From: Apostichopus californicus
Taxonomy: Eukaryota > Echinodermata > Holothuroidea > Aspidochirotida > Stichopodidae
Direction of reading: 5' to 3'
DNA: 25,580 bases
Assembly: GCA_020650975.1 (NCBI GenBank)
Contig: JAIPMN010065847.1
Coordinates: forward strand, 1 to 25,580
Part shown: positions 9,790-19,992 of the stretch, piece by piece
How the letters are laid out: the number at the start of each line of letters is the position of its first letter
Numbering within the stretch: the stretch's first letter is position 1
The notes under the pieces: generated by a model
Told to the model about the DNA's origin: nothing
What the model saw: only the letters and a program-made list of their open reading frames with translations
Database searches by the model: none
Program-made: the position numbers and the translations under genes

Positions 9790-11112
9790 CCTATACGGAG
9801 GCAAAAGCATGCCGGGAAGAATAGTAGCGCTTTTAATATCGTTATATCTGAGGAAATCGATATTTAGTCTCCAAATTTTGTAATCATATAGCCTTATGAT
9901 GTTTTCAATGTTGGCCCCAAATCGTGACTTTTTTCGATTCTTGCCAGAATCACACATAGGTATAAGGGCAACCTTCTGATCATATACCAGGGGTAATATC
10001 TTTATTATAGGAGACTAACATTACGATACTCATATGTTTAAATTGATGTTCTATCTAATTTTACTGGAGGAGGTAAGGGAGGGGTGAAGCGCTAAATGTG
10101 TTGGTTTTTGGAACAAACCATGTTTTCTAATCCCCTACCCGCATGAATCGTGGAAAAAATTAAATCTTGTGTACTTAACTATATGCCTTTGGTTAACTAG
10201 GAATTTAACCAAAATTGATTTATAGCAAGATCAATCAAAGTGAATATTGAAGTAAAGTCTATAAATATATGAATATTGCACGAGTTTTGTTCTAATTACC
10301 ATGTTTCCCTTTGACCTGAATAAACTTATAGCAAACCAAATGTGACTGGAAAAAAAAGAAGGGAAAAGCCAAAATATTAATTTGCTCATCTTTGGTAGGT
10401 TTCACATTTTCCACTGAGCACACGTTTGTGTTGATAAATACATTTAAATTTGAAAGCAGTCCCGACTGAACGTTTTCACAAGGCCTGTTCAAGATATCGT
10501 AACTATTCATACCTTTAGTTATAAATTTGATTTTAGCCCGAATACAGCATTTTTATAAGGCGTGATTTTTCTAATTCTTGAACAATATCTCGACTTATTG
10601 GAATTCTTAGTTATAATGAATAGTAACCATATTATCGCTGGTATACTACAATCAGAGGGTCGCCACAATCCCTTTACACGAGTTCGGTAAGAATTTAAAA
10701 AGTCGTGATTTTTGTTAACGTGACTTCTTCAGTTGCCAGTGGAAAATATAAAATGATTTTCTTACAATATGAGTATAATAGGCAATTAAATGTATTATTC
10801 TTCATCATTGTAGAGTAACTACTTTTGGTGATCATTTAACTCAACTACTGTACTGAGTTGACTTGGGCTAATGATTCATATTTAACAGATATGACTAATG
10901 TGTTGATGTGAGTTTACATTCAATTGTGTCTGATTTGATCTGTATGAAGAAATATTTCCAAACAGATTCATGCAGTTAGTAGCTTGCTCGCTTCTTAACT
11001 ATCTGGTGGTTGCATAAGTCCCAAGTACCACTAGCAAATTAAAAACAATGTGAACATACATTTCCTGGAGTGAGTAAAAAACAACATCGTCTGCACCTAT
11101 TAATAACACCTT
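9790..11112. other. Unannotated AT-rich spacer
   Basis: No repeat, RNA gene or splice-bounded exon was recognised. Short ORFs here have no motifs. Confidence 0.5.
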
Positions 11113-11352
11113 ACCGGTAGCTAGCTGCACATTGATGGTAGGAAGGAAGGTGAGGGAGGGAGGGGTGTTGGGGGGTTTGAAGGGTTGAGGGGAAGGATGC
11201 TTTAAGTTTTCTTTCAAGGAATTCACCACACCGGTAGCTTGCTGCACACTGTGTTGGTAGGAAGAAAGGTGTAGAGGGAGGCCGGGGGAGGCGGGGAGTA
11301 TGAATGGTTGAAGGAAGGGTGCTTCAAGTTTCTTTTCAAGGAATTCACCACA
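11113..11352. repeat. 117-bp tandem duplication, purine-rich
   Basis: Two copies begin ACCGGTAGCT at 11113 and 11230. Each runs through GGTAGGAAG, a G-rich purine tract and TTTTCAAGGAATTCACCACA. The central tract (GAGGGAGG, GGGGGAGG) is strongly strand-biased in purines. A 160-codon minus-strand ORF (10999-11481) crosses both copies because the repeat lacks stops in that frame; I do not consider it a gene. Confidence 0.85.
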
Positions 11353-11448
11353 CATGCACTGTGTTATAGAGAGAGAGAGAGATGAATTTAAGAACTGAAC
11401 GTACAAAGACAAAAGAGATACATCAACAATAAGTGTCTCTGCATATTC

Positions 11449-12213
11449 CCACATGTACCCGCTATCTACCAACACCTTCACACAAAGTATGATTTAATGC
11501 TGAAAATGTTTACATTTGGCCCTGTGACCTTATTAATATTCTTGAGATGAGCACCAAAATCAATAGGGCTCTTTTGCTCACTTTGGCGCATATATTCACC
11601 AAGTATGACTTCAATCCAACTTGTCGTTGTTCAGTTATCCTGTTTCAAGCTATTTTAGTGAAAATAAACTTAAGCCCCGCCCCTAATAAATATGCATAAT
11701 ATCAACTTTAACATATATTACCATGTACCACCACCTACCTACCAACACATTAATACCAAGTATGAATTAATTTGACTTTCGGTTGCGGGGTTATAATCAT
11801 TTGGAGATTTTCCCGTTTGACCCTGTGACCTCATTGTTATTCATGAAATGAGCACCAAAATCAGTAGGGTTCTTCTACTCAGTATGACGCATATAGTTAC
11901 CAAGTATGACTACAGTCCAACTTGTCTTTGTTTAGTTTCCGTGTTTACAAGCTATTTTAGTGAAAATCAACTTAAGCCCCACCCTCTAAGAAATATGCAT
12001 AATATCAACTTGAACATATGTCACCATGTACCCGCTATCTACCAACATATTAATACTAGTATTATTATTATTCATGAAATGAGCTCCAAAATCAATAGGG
12101 TTATTCTACTAAGTATGGCACATCTATGTACCAAGTATGACCTCAATCCAACTTGCCATTGCTGAGTTCTCGTGTTTACGAGCTAAGGGCGTCACATACG
12201 CACACACACACAG
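11449..12213 (+). repeat. ~300-bp tandem repeat, three copies
   Basis: ACCAAGTATGAC recurs at 11599, 11899 and 12130. Other shared words are ATGAGCACCAAAATCA, GCTATTTTAGTGAAAAT, TAAATATGCATAATATCAACTT and CCCTGTGACCT. The third copy is shortened by about 70 bp (231-bp spacing instead of 300). It reads like a dispersed non-coding repeat family of marine invertebrates that I recall ending in GGCGTCAC followed by CACACA, as here at 12188-12213. That identification is from memory. Confidence 0.85.
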
Positions 12214-12263
12214 AACATGGCAAAGTAACCTCGTCTTATAAACACAAGACTATAGTTTTAACA

Positions 12264-12910
12264 GGACAATCAGACACGCAGACAATCAGACACGCAGACA
12301 GGCAGACAATCAAACAGGCAGATAATCAGACGGGCAGACAATCAGACAGGCAGACAACCAGAGGGGCAGACAATCAGACAGGCAGACAATCAGACCAGCA
12401 AACAATGAGAAATGCAGACTATCAGAAACGCAGACAATCAGACAACCAGACAATCAGACACGCAGACAATCAGACAATCACCCAACCAGACAACCAGACA
12501 CGCAGACAACCAGACAATCACACAACCAGACACGCAGCAACTAGACACACAGATAGACAGACACGCAGACAGTCAGACAATCAGACACGCAGACAATAAG
12601 ACACACAGTCATTCAGTCACGCAGACCATTAGATACGCAGACAATCAGAAACGCAGACAATTAGACACGCAGACAAGCAGACAACCAGACAACCAGACAC
12701 GTAGACAACCAGACACGTAGACAACCAGACAACCAGACACGCGGCAACCAGACACGCAGACAATCAGACACGCAGACAATCAGACATGCAGACAATCAGA
12801 CACGCAGACAACCAGACACGTAGATAATCAGACACGTAGAGAACCAAACACGTAGACAATCAGGCACGCAGACAACCAGACACGCAGAAAACCAGACACG
12901 CAGACAATCA
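12264..12910 (+). repeat. 8-bp CAGACA-type array, about 650 bp
   Basis: Roughly eighty 8-mers of the form CAGACAAT, CAGACACG, CAGACAAC and CAGACAGG follow each other with few slips. The plus strand is almost all A, C and G with little T. Long Gln/Thr/Arg/Asp-rich ORFs in two frames (12153-12599, 12412-12720) are a by-product of the repeat. Confidence 0.95.
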
Positions 12911-14935
12911 TATGTATAGGATTAATCTATGGTTATATGTAGACTAAAATACTTATGAATAGTATTTAGCTATTAATATATGTGGCTTAGAATACTTACG
13001 AATATGATTAATAAATGAATATATGTTGCTTAGAATACTTACGAATAGGATTAATCTATGAATATCTGTGGCATAGAATACTTACGAATATCATAAAACT
13101 ATGAATATCTGTGGCTTAGTAAACTTACGAATAGGATCAATCTATGAATATTTGTGACTTAGAATACTTAAGATTAAGATTAAACTATGATTATCTGTGG
13201 CTTAGATTAGAATACTTATGAATAGGATTAAACTATGAATTTCTGTGGCTTAGCATACTTACGAATAGGATTAATCTATGAATATATGTTGCTTATAATA
13301 TTTACGAATAGAATTAGGAGTATTCTATGAATATTGTTGCTTAGGATACTTACGGATAGGATAAATCTATGAGTATATGTGGCTTAGATTACTAACGAAT
13401 TGGATTAATCTATGAATATCTGTGGCTTAGAATACTTATAAATAGGATTAATCTATGAATATATGTGGCTTACAAAACTAACATAGTTAAACTTACTTAT
13501 GAATATCTGATGAATACTTTACATTGTCGATCTATCTATGAATATATGGGGCTAAGAAAATATTGGAATCGTATGATCTATGAATATGTGTGGTTTACAA
13601 AACTTACATCACATATAGATTTATTTTTATGGATTTTAATGGATTTATTAATGAATATGTATGGCCTACATAGCAAATTAATATATTGAATATATGTTGC
13701 TGACAACAATTACCTAGCTAACTTGTGAACATCTATTGCTTAATTCACTTACGTGTTTTTATCTATGAATATCGGTAGCTTACAAGATCTACATTTTAGA
13801 TGTATCTATGAATTTGTGGCCTACACCACTTACATAACAGCTGTATCTATCAATATATGTGGCCTACAATAATAACATATAATAGATGTTTCTATGAATA
13901 TGTGGCCTACAACACTTACATAATAAATGTATATATGAATATATGCGGCCTACAATACTATACATATCATATATATATATATATCTACATCTATGAATAT
14001 ATGTGGCCTACAACACTAACATAACAGCTGTATCTATGAATATATGTGGCCTACAATATTAACATATAATATATATCTATGAATATATTTGTCCTACAAT
14101 ACTAACATATAATACATGTAGAGCCCTATTTATGAATATATTTAACATAACAGCTGTATCTATGAATGCATGTGGCCTACAACACTAACATAACATCTGT
14201 ATCTATGAATATATGTGGCCTGCAACACTAACATAATAGATGTATCTATGAATATATGTGGCCTACAACACTAACATAACAGCTGTATCTATGAATATAT
14301 GTGGCCTCCAACACTAACATAATAGATGTATCTATGAATATATGTGGCCTCCAACACTAACAAAACATATGTATCTATGAATATATGTGGCCTACAACAC
14401 TAACATAACAGCTGTATCTATGAATATATGTGGCCTACAATATTAACATATAATATATATCTATGAATATATTTGTCCTACAATACTAACATATAATACA
14501 TGTAGAGCCCTATTTATGAATATATTTAACATAACAGCTGTATCTATGAATGCATGTGGCCTACAACACTAACATAACAGCTGTATCTATGAATATGTGT
14601 GGCCTCCAACACTAACATAATAGATGTATCTATGAATATATGTGGCCTCCAACACTAACAAAACATATGTATCTATGAATATATGTGGCCTACAACACTA
14701 ACATAACAGCTGTATCTATGAATATATGTGGCCTCCAACACTAACATAATAGATGTATCTATGAATATATGTGGCCTCCAACACTAACATAACATATGTA
14801 TCTATGAATATCTGTGGCCTCCAACACTAACATAATATATGTATCTATGAATATCTGTGGTATCCAACACTAACAAAACATATGTATCTATGAATATATG
14901 TGGCCTACAACACTAACAAAACAGTTGTATCAATC
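12911..14935 (+). repeat. 43-bp satellite array with two subfamilies and a higher-order duplication
   Basis: About 47 monomers of 43 bp. Subfamily A (12911 to about 13450) has GGCTTAGAATACTTACGAAT and TCTATGAATAT. Subfamily B (about 13800-14935) keeps TCTATGAATATATGTGG but replaces the other half with CCTACAACACTAACATAACA and GCTGTA. A diverged zone lies between them. Type B monomers often carry the palindrome ACAGCTGT. A rare variant with GTAGAGCCC at 14118 recurs at 14502, showing a 384-bp (about nine-monomer) higher-order duplication. The array directly abuts the 8-bp array. Confidence 0.95.
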
Positions 14936-14975
14936 AATTTATTCACTACAACAATAGAGCATTAATAAGCCTAAA

Positions 14976-14997
14976 TTTGTATTTACATAAATACAAA
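14976..14997. other. Perfect 10-bp inverted repeat
   Basis: TTTGTATTTA and TAAATACAAA flank a 2-base spacer just outside the satellite. It contains a TATTTAC forkhead-like core. A short AT palindrome of unknown significance. Confidence 0.6.
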
Positions 14998-15035
14998 CAA
15001 CTTGTGATAATTGGATAGCATACTGTATACTGACA

Positions 15036-15224
15036 TCACTTAAAAGTGCACATAGCAAATTGACCTTGACTCGGTTCTATTTTCAGGATCGGTTGTAGCT
15101 GGTGTAACCGGTTCCAGAATGCCTCGGTATGGTCTTTCTTTGGCGATACCGTCAAAACCTCATCGAGAATGGAATCGACATCGGCAGGTATGGAACTGCC
15201 GTTCGGTATAGTGCGTTTGTACAT
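15036..15224 (-). other. Weak candidate coding fragment
   Basis: A minus-strand frame reads MYKRTIPNGSSIPADVDSIL and later DHTEAFWNRLHQLQPIL before TGA. The composition looks more protein-like than its surroundings. An overlapping frame (15160-15480) is also open. No acceptor with a good polypyrimidine tract fits this frame, and I do not recognise the sequence. It could be an exon tail, a decayed mobile-element ORF or chance. Confidence 0.15.
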
Positions 15225-16331
15225 ATAAATACACTGGTTGTATTATCCCTGTCGTGGTCTTCCGTTCGCAATTATTTTGCACAAGTGCATAAGTTATATT
15301 CAAGTCATACTTTTCGGGAATGGAAGATAAGGTATGGTGGAATGCTAAGGGAATGTATGTGGTTGGAAAAGTAAAACCAAACGAGCTGATGTCTAGAACA
15401 TTTCTTTGAGATATTTTTTCTAACGAGGCACGGTGTGGATAATTGGGTGAAACGCTTGTACTCAAGCGACTTACTTTCATGAAAGCAAAATTATATACTG
15501 TTTCGCTGAAAACTAGGTCTTTTAATGAATGAGATATTTCAAAACAATATTTTTACTGAACTATAAATGAAAGTGTAATGTCATGGTAGCGCCTTCAGCT
15601 TCATAATAATGTTTACCCAAATAAATCTTTACAAACGTGCGCTTGCTGTAAAAACAAAATTGAAAGGTGTTGTACAGCAAAATCGTACATTTGTACTTTT
15701 TGCAATAATCGATGAAGATACAAGTGAGCTACGAGGCAAAAGAAATAATGGGTACTTTCGTGGTCTTCAATTTTGAAGAACGTAGAGAGAACGTAGATGC
15801 ATGCGCTAAATATTGTTCTCTCTTAAAGGAGAATGAAATGTCATATTTCTTTTAATCGCTGGTTTGAGTTGATCAACTTATCCGCGAGATAAGTTATGGG
15901 AATTTGTAATGAGAATAGAATTAAGAAATTAAGCACGTGTTGTAGTGATTAAATTTGTTTAATTTCCCATTGTAATTAGATACTTAAAAATTGTTTAAAT
16001 AAGTCCGAGTTTTAAGTACACTTTTTTTCATCGATAGAATAAATGGCTTATCTTGACTATGCGTAGTAAGTTTGAAATTACAAATAATTATTTATTATTA
16101 CGTTTGGATTTGTAATTCATAACGCTTTTTTTCATATCCGTTGAATAAATGGTTTAAATGGGTCTCAAATGGGGTCTCAATGAACATCAATAAAATTGTT
16201 TGAGTGCGACTTCTTCCAGTGTTAATAAGACGATCCGGGACATTTAGTATAGAAAAAGTGTACTCACGGTTTTTCTTCTTCATCTGTTTCCTTCCTTCCC
16301 CTCGGTCCCCTTACTGTCCCTAGATACTTAC
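15225..16331. other. Unannotated spacer
   Basis: No repeat or RNA gene was recognised. On the minus strand, ACAGATGAAGAAGAAAAACC followed by GTGAGTAC (about 16262-16283) resembles a start codon with an early splice donor, but nothing downstream supports it. Confidence 0.4.
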
Positions 16332-16531
16332 CACGGACCAGCGAAGTAAAAGATCAGTCGATCACCACGATTGACAAATAGAATCCGACACAACTTAGAT
16401 TGGAAATAAAGATATCCCTTGAAAGTATCCAGGTCAAGTGAATTCAAAATGGCGCCGTTTGATTGTATGGTTCGGTACGGCGTATAGGCAGAGAGCCTCC
16501 TGATCCGGGGCAGAGGGTTGCCACAAGCAGT
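16332..16531 (-). other. Candidate exon ending in a strong splice donor
   Basis: A 66-codon minus-strand frame stays open from 16531 to a strong donor (CCGTG|GTAAGTATC) at 16331/16332. It includes NSLDLDTFKGYLYFQSK and FVNRGDRLIFYFAGP, and is more GC-rich than its flanks. No convincing acceptor or start codon was found upstream. On the opposite strand the same segment contains AAAATGGCGCC (16447), which resembles a YY1/start-context motif, so it could instead be a promoter-proximal CpG-bearing patch. Unrecognised. Confidence 0.2.
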
Positions 16532-16585
16532 TCATTGATCTACGCAGGTTTCGTTATGAGTTCAATCACTCTGAGAACGCAAGAA

Positions 16586-17219
16586 AATCTCGTATTTAGT
16601 TCCAAAAATCCTGAATTTAGTTCAGAAAGTCATAAATTTAGTTCCGAAAATCCTGAATTTTGTTCCGATATCCTGTATTTAGTTCCGATATCCTGTATTT
16701 AGTTCCAAAAATAATCCTGTATTTAGTTCCGAAATTCCTGAATTTAGTTCCGAAATCCTGTATTTAGTTCCGAAATTCCTGAATTTAGTTCCGAAATTCC
16801 TGAATTTAGTTCCGAAAATCCTGTATTTAGTTCCGAAATTCCTGAATTTAGTTCCGAAGTTCTTGAATTTAGTTCCAAAAATGTTGAATATCGTTCCAAA
16901 AACTTTGTATTTAGTTCCAAAAAAATCCTGAATTTTGTTCCGATATCCTGTATTTAGTTCCAAAAATAATCCTGTATTTAGTTCCAAAATTCCTGAATTT
17001 AGTTCCGAAATCCTGTATTTAGTTCCGAAATTCCTGAATTTAGTTCCGAAATTCCTGAATTTAGTTCCGAAATTCCTGAATTTAGTTCCGAAAATCCTGA
17101 ATTTAGTTCCGAAGTTCTTGAATTTAGTTCCAAAAATGTTGAATATCGTTCCAAAAACTTTGTATTTAGTTCCAAAAAAATCCTGTATTTAGTTCCGAAA
17201 ATCCTGTTTTTAATTCCTT
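16586..17219 (+). repeat. 21-bp tandem array with 255-bp higher-order repeat
   Basis: About thirty variants of CCTGAATTTAGTTCCGAAAT follow one another. A rare variant containing ATGTTGAATATCGTTCC occurs at 16881 and again at 17136, and the CCTGTATTTAGTTCCAAAAA junction at 16692 and 16947, so a 255-bp block of about twelve units has been duplicated. Related pieces CTGAGAACGCAAG (16571) and CCGAGAACGTAAG (17238), each leading into TATTTA-TTCC, flank the array. Because 21 is a multiple of three, ORFs run open on both strands (16679-16987, 16999-17253 minus; 16935-17192 plus); they are not genes. Confidence 0.95.
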
Positions 17220-17925
17220 TACGGATCCAATTAGCCTCCGAGAACGTAAGCAAGTCCTGTATTTACTTCCGAATTACGGTAATGTGGGTATCGAAAAACA
17301 TGATATATTGCCGAAACGGCGAAATCTCCGGTATGTCGCATTTTTTAGAATCATACGCTCCATATTGTTACAAGAGTTGGAATTGTTCGCATTGACTTAT
17401 ACCAGACTAAATTCTCCAGCAGCTTGCTCATGTGGAATAAACGCGAGTTATTCCGGTTGTATTATCTGCCAATGATAAGATATATAATATTGTTGTACTG
17501 GAAACCGCGATAAGGAAAATTTTTCCATAAATATTGATGGTACTGTGGAGAAGATAATCCATTCCGAAGTGTGCAAATTAAGTTACTATTTAAGAAAGGT
17601 CACCCAAAATAGCGCCTGTGTAACAAACAACTTGTTCCACTCTAAACCCCAGTCCCATTGAAGGGATAGTGGTGAAGTTAACGTCTGCTTATAAATGCTA
17701 TATACTGAAAGCCCACGTACAGTGTACACAGACAGGCCTGCACGTGTAGGTCTATACAGTGCATCGATAGATATGATAAACCAGTCTTTATCTTTTCCGC
17801 ATGGGAGTATAGATGTTAATTTAAATAACAAAAGGTCAGTTAAATTCCTGCATACTTTGATGAATAGCTGATGAACGATAAGCCGGTAACGACATTCGTG
17901 ATTATCTGGATTAAGGTATACTTAC
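17220..17925. other. Unannotated spacer
   Basis: No repeat, RNA gene or well-bounded exon was recognised. Short ORFs on both strands (17284-17475 plus, 17586-17831 minus) lack motifs. Confidence 0.45.
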
Positions 17926-17962
17926 CCTGCCTGATCTAGCCTTGATGCGATTAATCCGACCA
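17926..17962 (-). other. Candidate 37-nt microexon with strong splice sites
   Basis: On the minus strand a long pyrimidine tract ending CTGTTTTTCAG precedes 37 bases that end in CAGG and are followed by GTAAGTATAC, a near-perfect donor. Two frames are open: GRINRIKARSGR (one base completing a codon first) or VGLIASRLDQAG (two bases first). Both splice sites are much better than the many casual AG/GT pairs of the window. It could be a coding microexon, a 5'UTR exon or chance. It lies on the same strand as the gene at 23528-24243 but 5.6 kb beyond that gene's stop codon, so it would belong to another transcript. Confidence 0.3.
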
Positions 17963-18530
17963 CTGAAAAACAGAAACACAAAGAGTAAAGCCTCTTACAA
18001 CAGTTTGGATGAAAGTATCATGCAAACTGAACGAATACCCAAGTTTCGACGCCAAGGAAAAGAGGACAAAAAAACAAAATGATTCAGCTTTATATTGGCT
18101 ATGTTGTATTTACACTAATTAATTGTGAGCGGTAAACAAACTAACTTTCCCGTACCATTATGAATTTCCCGGCACACTTTATTCATCTCGTATGATAACG
18201 ATCGAGTTATATCTTCTGAATTTCTTGCACAGATTTAAAATAGATTAGTCTTATATTACATACATTTGATCAGAATTATTTAGTTGGATTTGCCTCTGAC
18301 GTCCAGTTATGGAAAGATATGACTGTAAGACCGACAATGCCTGTGTGGTGACGTCACACATTTTCAAGTGAGATATTTTGACTTCGAATTTATTGGGAAC
18401 AATCAAATATATTTATTAAATCTATTGAGATTGGTTAATACTAAATGAAAGTTTAATTGAAACTTACGGATGCGGTTAAAATAGAATAGATTAATTCCCG
18501 TACATATCTTTTTTTGTTTTCTCCTTTCAG
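17963..18530. other. Spacer containing a CRE
   Basis: TGACGTCA lies at 18349-18356 within GGTGACGTCACAC. Nothing else was recognised. Confidence 0.4.
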
Positions 18531-18626
18531 GGAACAGGATTTCAGAAGACGTTTTGGTGGCTACTATATATAGGTCATGTTTGGGAAGCAGACAACAAGC
18601 TGCAATTAAATTATAATGATGAATAA
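18531..18626 (+). other. Candidate terminal exon on the plus strand
   Basis: A strong pyrimidine tract ending TTTTCTCCTTTCAG is followed in phase 0 by 31 open codons (beginning GTGFQKTFWWLLYIGHVWEA) and TAA. No upstream plus-strand exon or downstream poly(A) context was identified, and a 31-codon open stretch is weak evidence. Full CRE motifs flank it at 18349 and 18706. Unrecognised. Confidence 0.2.
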
Positions 18627-19150
18627 GCCTACACGGAACACAACAAATTATTTACCTCTGATCTCTCTCCTCTGGAAGACAAAGAAATTTCGCATTTCGT
18701 CACAATGACGTCATTAGCACAAACGGGTGTACCGTATGGACTATCTTTCACTTATAAAGTGACGCTTTAGTCATTTACGTATTTATGTGAATCGTGTGTA
18801 GTCTCATAATTCACACCATGTACTATATTGGCTGATGTTTATATATGTGGATTTTTCCATTTAAATGGAGAACTGTTGAGATTTATCATTTAAACAAATC
18901 TGGAATAGCCTTCCTCATATCAAATTGTTTTACTAGACTGTGTTTACTAGTTTGTACCATAAGTGGAATAGCATATCAAGTTGACTGTTTCTTGGTCCCA
19001 AAGGTTTGTGATTATCCGGCAGTTTTAATCATTTATTGATGATCTTCCAAGTCCTGATAACTGCCAGGATTCATAATAATATTTGTGAAAATCGTGGTCA
19101 TTCCTCTATACGTGTGTGTGTCTGCCGTGAAGGTATTACAGGCTGATTAG
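18627..19150. other. Unannotated spacer
   Basis: Holds a CRE at 18706-18713 and a small TCACTTATAAAGTGA inverted repeat near 18749. A GATTATCCGGCAGT word near 19010 looks like an inverted, decayed relative of the terminus at 19151. Confidence 0.4.
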
Positions 19151-19330
19151 CAGTGCCGGATTACCTGATAAGAAGATGAGGCGAGGACCAAAGCGACCGG
19201 AGTTTCCCAGGCCAATTGTCTCAAGGTCAAGAGGGCCTTAGGTCCTTCTTCGTGAATAATACTCCACAAGATATAGCAAGTTTCTATTTTGGGGTTGTGC
19301 CTGCCAAAAGCGGTGGATGGGGCAAGCATG
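19151..19330 (+). mobile_element. hAT-like transposon terminal fragment
   Basis: CAGTGCCGGATTACC at 19151 is a hAT-type 5' terminus. The 8 bases before it (CTGATTAG) fit the nTnnnnAn preference of hAT target sites. Inside are GGCCAATTGTCTCAAGGTCA and AGAGGGCCTTAGGTCC, the GGCC-rich subterminal pattern common in such MITEs. No matching 3' terminus with CTGATTAG was found, so the element is truncated. A minus-strand ORF here (19147-19329) is an artefact. Confidence 0.45.
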
Positions 19331-19561
19331 TGTGGTCTATAGGATATAGAAAGGTGAAACGTTTGTTCTCATGAGGTAAAAGCTGTACATTTATCATAGA
19401 AAGACAATTATAGCTTGAAACGTATTGTTGTTATGTCATGGAGGGACAACTTAAACTTTAACCTCAGTATTGCCTCTCTTCTTTTCATACGTACGTATTA
19501 TGTGAGTTGCATGCTTCACTCCTCTGTAAGCCCCCGAATGCCCCTGATGTATGTATTTGTT

Positions 19562-19936
19562 TGTTGTGGTGGTGGTTTTGCCGGGCAACGATTTTAAGTT
19601 GAGCGTTGTTATTATTATTTAGGCTGTAATTAATGTCGATCTTACTCTGTATTTTGTGGTTTAACTTTAACAAATGTTATTTGTTATGTTTCTTCCTTTT
19701 GTGCATTGTATATATAAGGGGATATCATATTCTGTAATATGTTATGATTGATTTGTGCAAATTCATGTGTTTTGTTATTTTTACTATATAGCTTTCACCG
19801 TGGTTCACTCACTCCACGTGTGCGAAATAAAAGGGTTAATCTTTGTTTAATATTTTTTGAAAACGCCGCCTACATGTTTAGCTTCACTGAGCGTCGTTTC
19901 GGTGATATTTACCATTGAGCTCCAATCTGGTGACCC
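19562..19936 (+). mobile_element. Probable Gypsy-type LTR remnant with primer-binding-like site
   Basis: The order fits an LTR: a TGTTGTGG start (19562), TATATATAAGG (about 19710), AATAAA (19826-19831), then CTGAGCGTCGTTTCGGTGAT and finally ATCTGGTGACCC (19925-19936). TGGTGACCC just after an LTR is a typical primer-binding start for Mag/SURL-like Gypsy elements, by memory. No gag or pol coding sequence follows and no second LTR is seen, so this is a solo or truncated, inactive copy. The left boundary is a guess. Confidence 0.4.
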
Positions 19937-19992
19937 TACATGCTGTACCTCAAATAGTTTGGTCAACCAAACAGAGGTTGCTATATTTAGAC

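Noticed and set aside
10999..11481. Longest ORF in the window (160 codons, minus strand)
   Set aside because: It runs across two copies of a 117-bp purine-rich duplication whose minus strand simply lacks stops. It has Pro/Leu-rich repetitive composition and no domain or good start context.
12153..12720. Long Gln/Thr/Arg/Asp-rich plus-strand ORFs
   Set aside because: They are translations of the 8-bp CAGACA array, with equivalent ORFs in more than one frame.
11449..14935. Possible CRISPR array
   Set aside because: The repeats are contiguous tandem units without unique spacers, there are no cas genes, and the window is eukaryotic.
16679..17253. Repetitive ORFs on both strands resembling FGTK or VPKFLN repeat proteins
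   Set aside because: A 21-bp period keeps any stop-free frame open. Both strands are open at once, and single-base indels shift the frame without consequence.
19010..19024. Partner terminus for the hAT-like end at 19151
   Set aside because: The inverted, CAGTGCCGG-like word lies upstream and faces the wrong way to form one element with 19151, and there is no target duplication.
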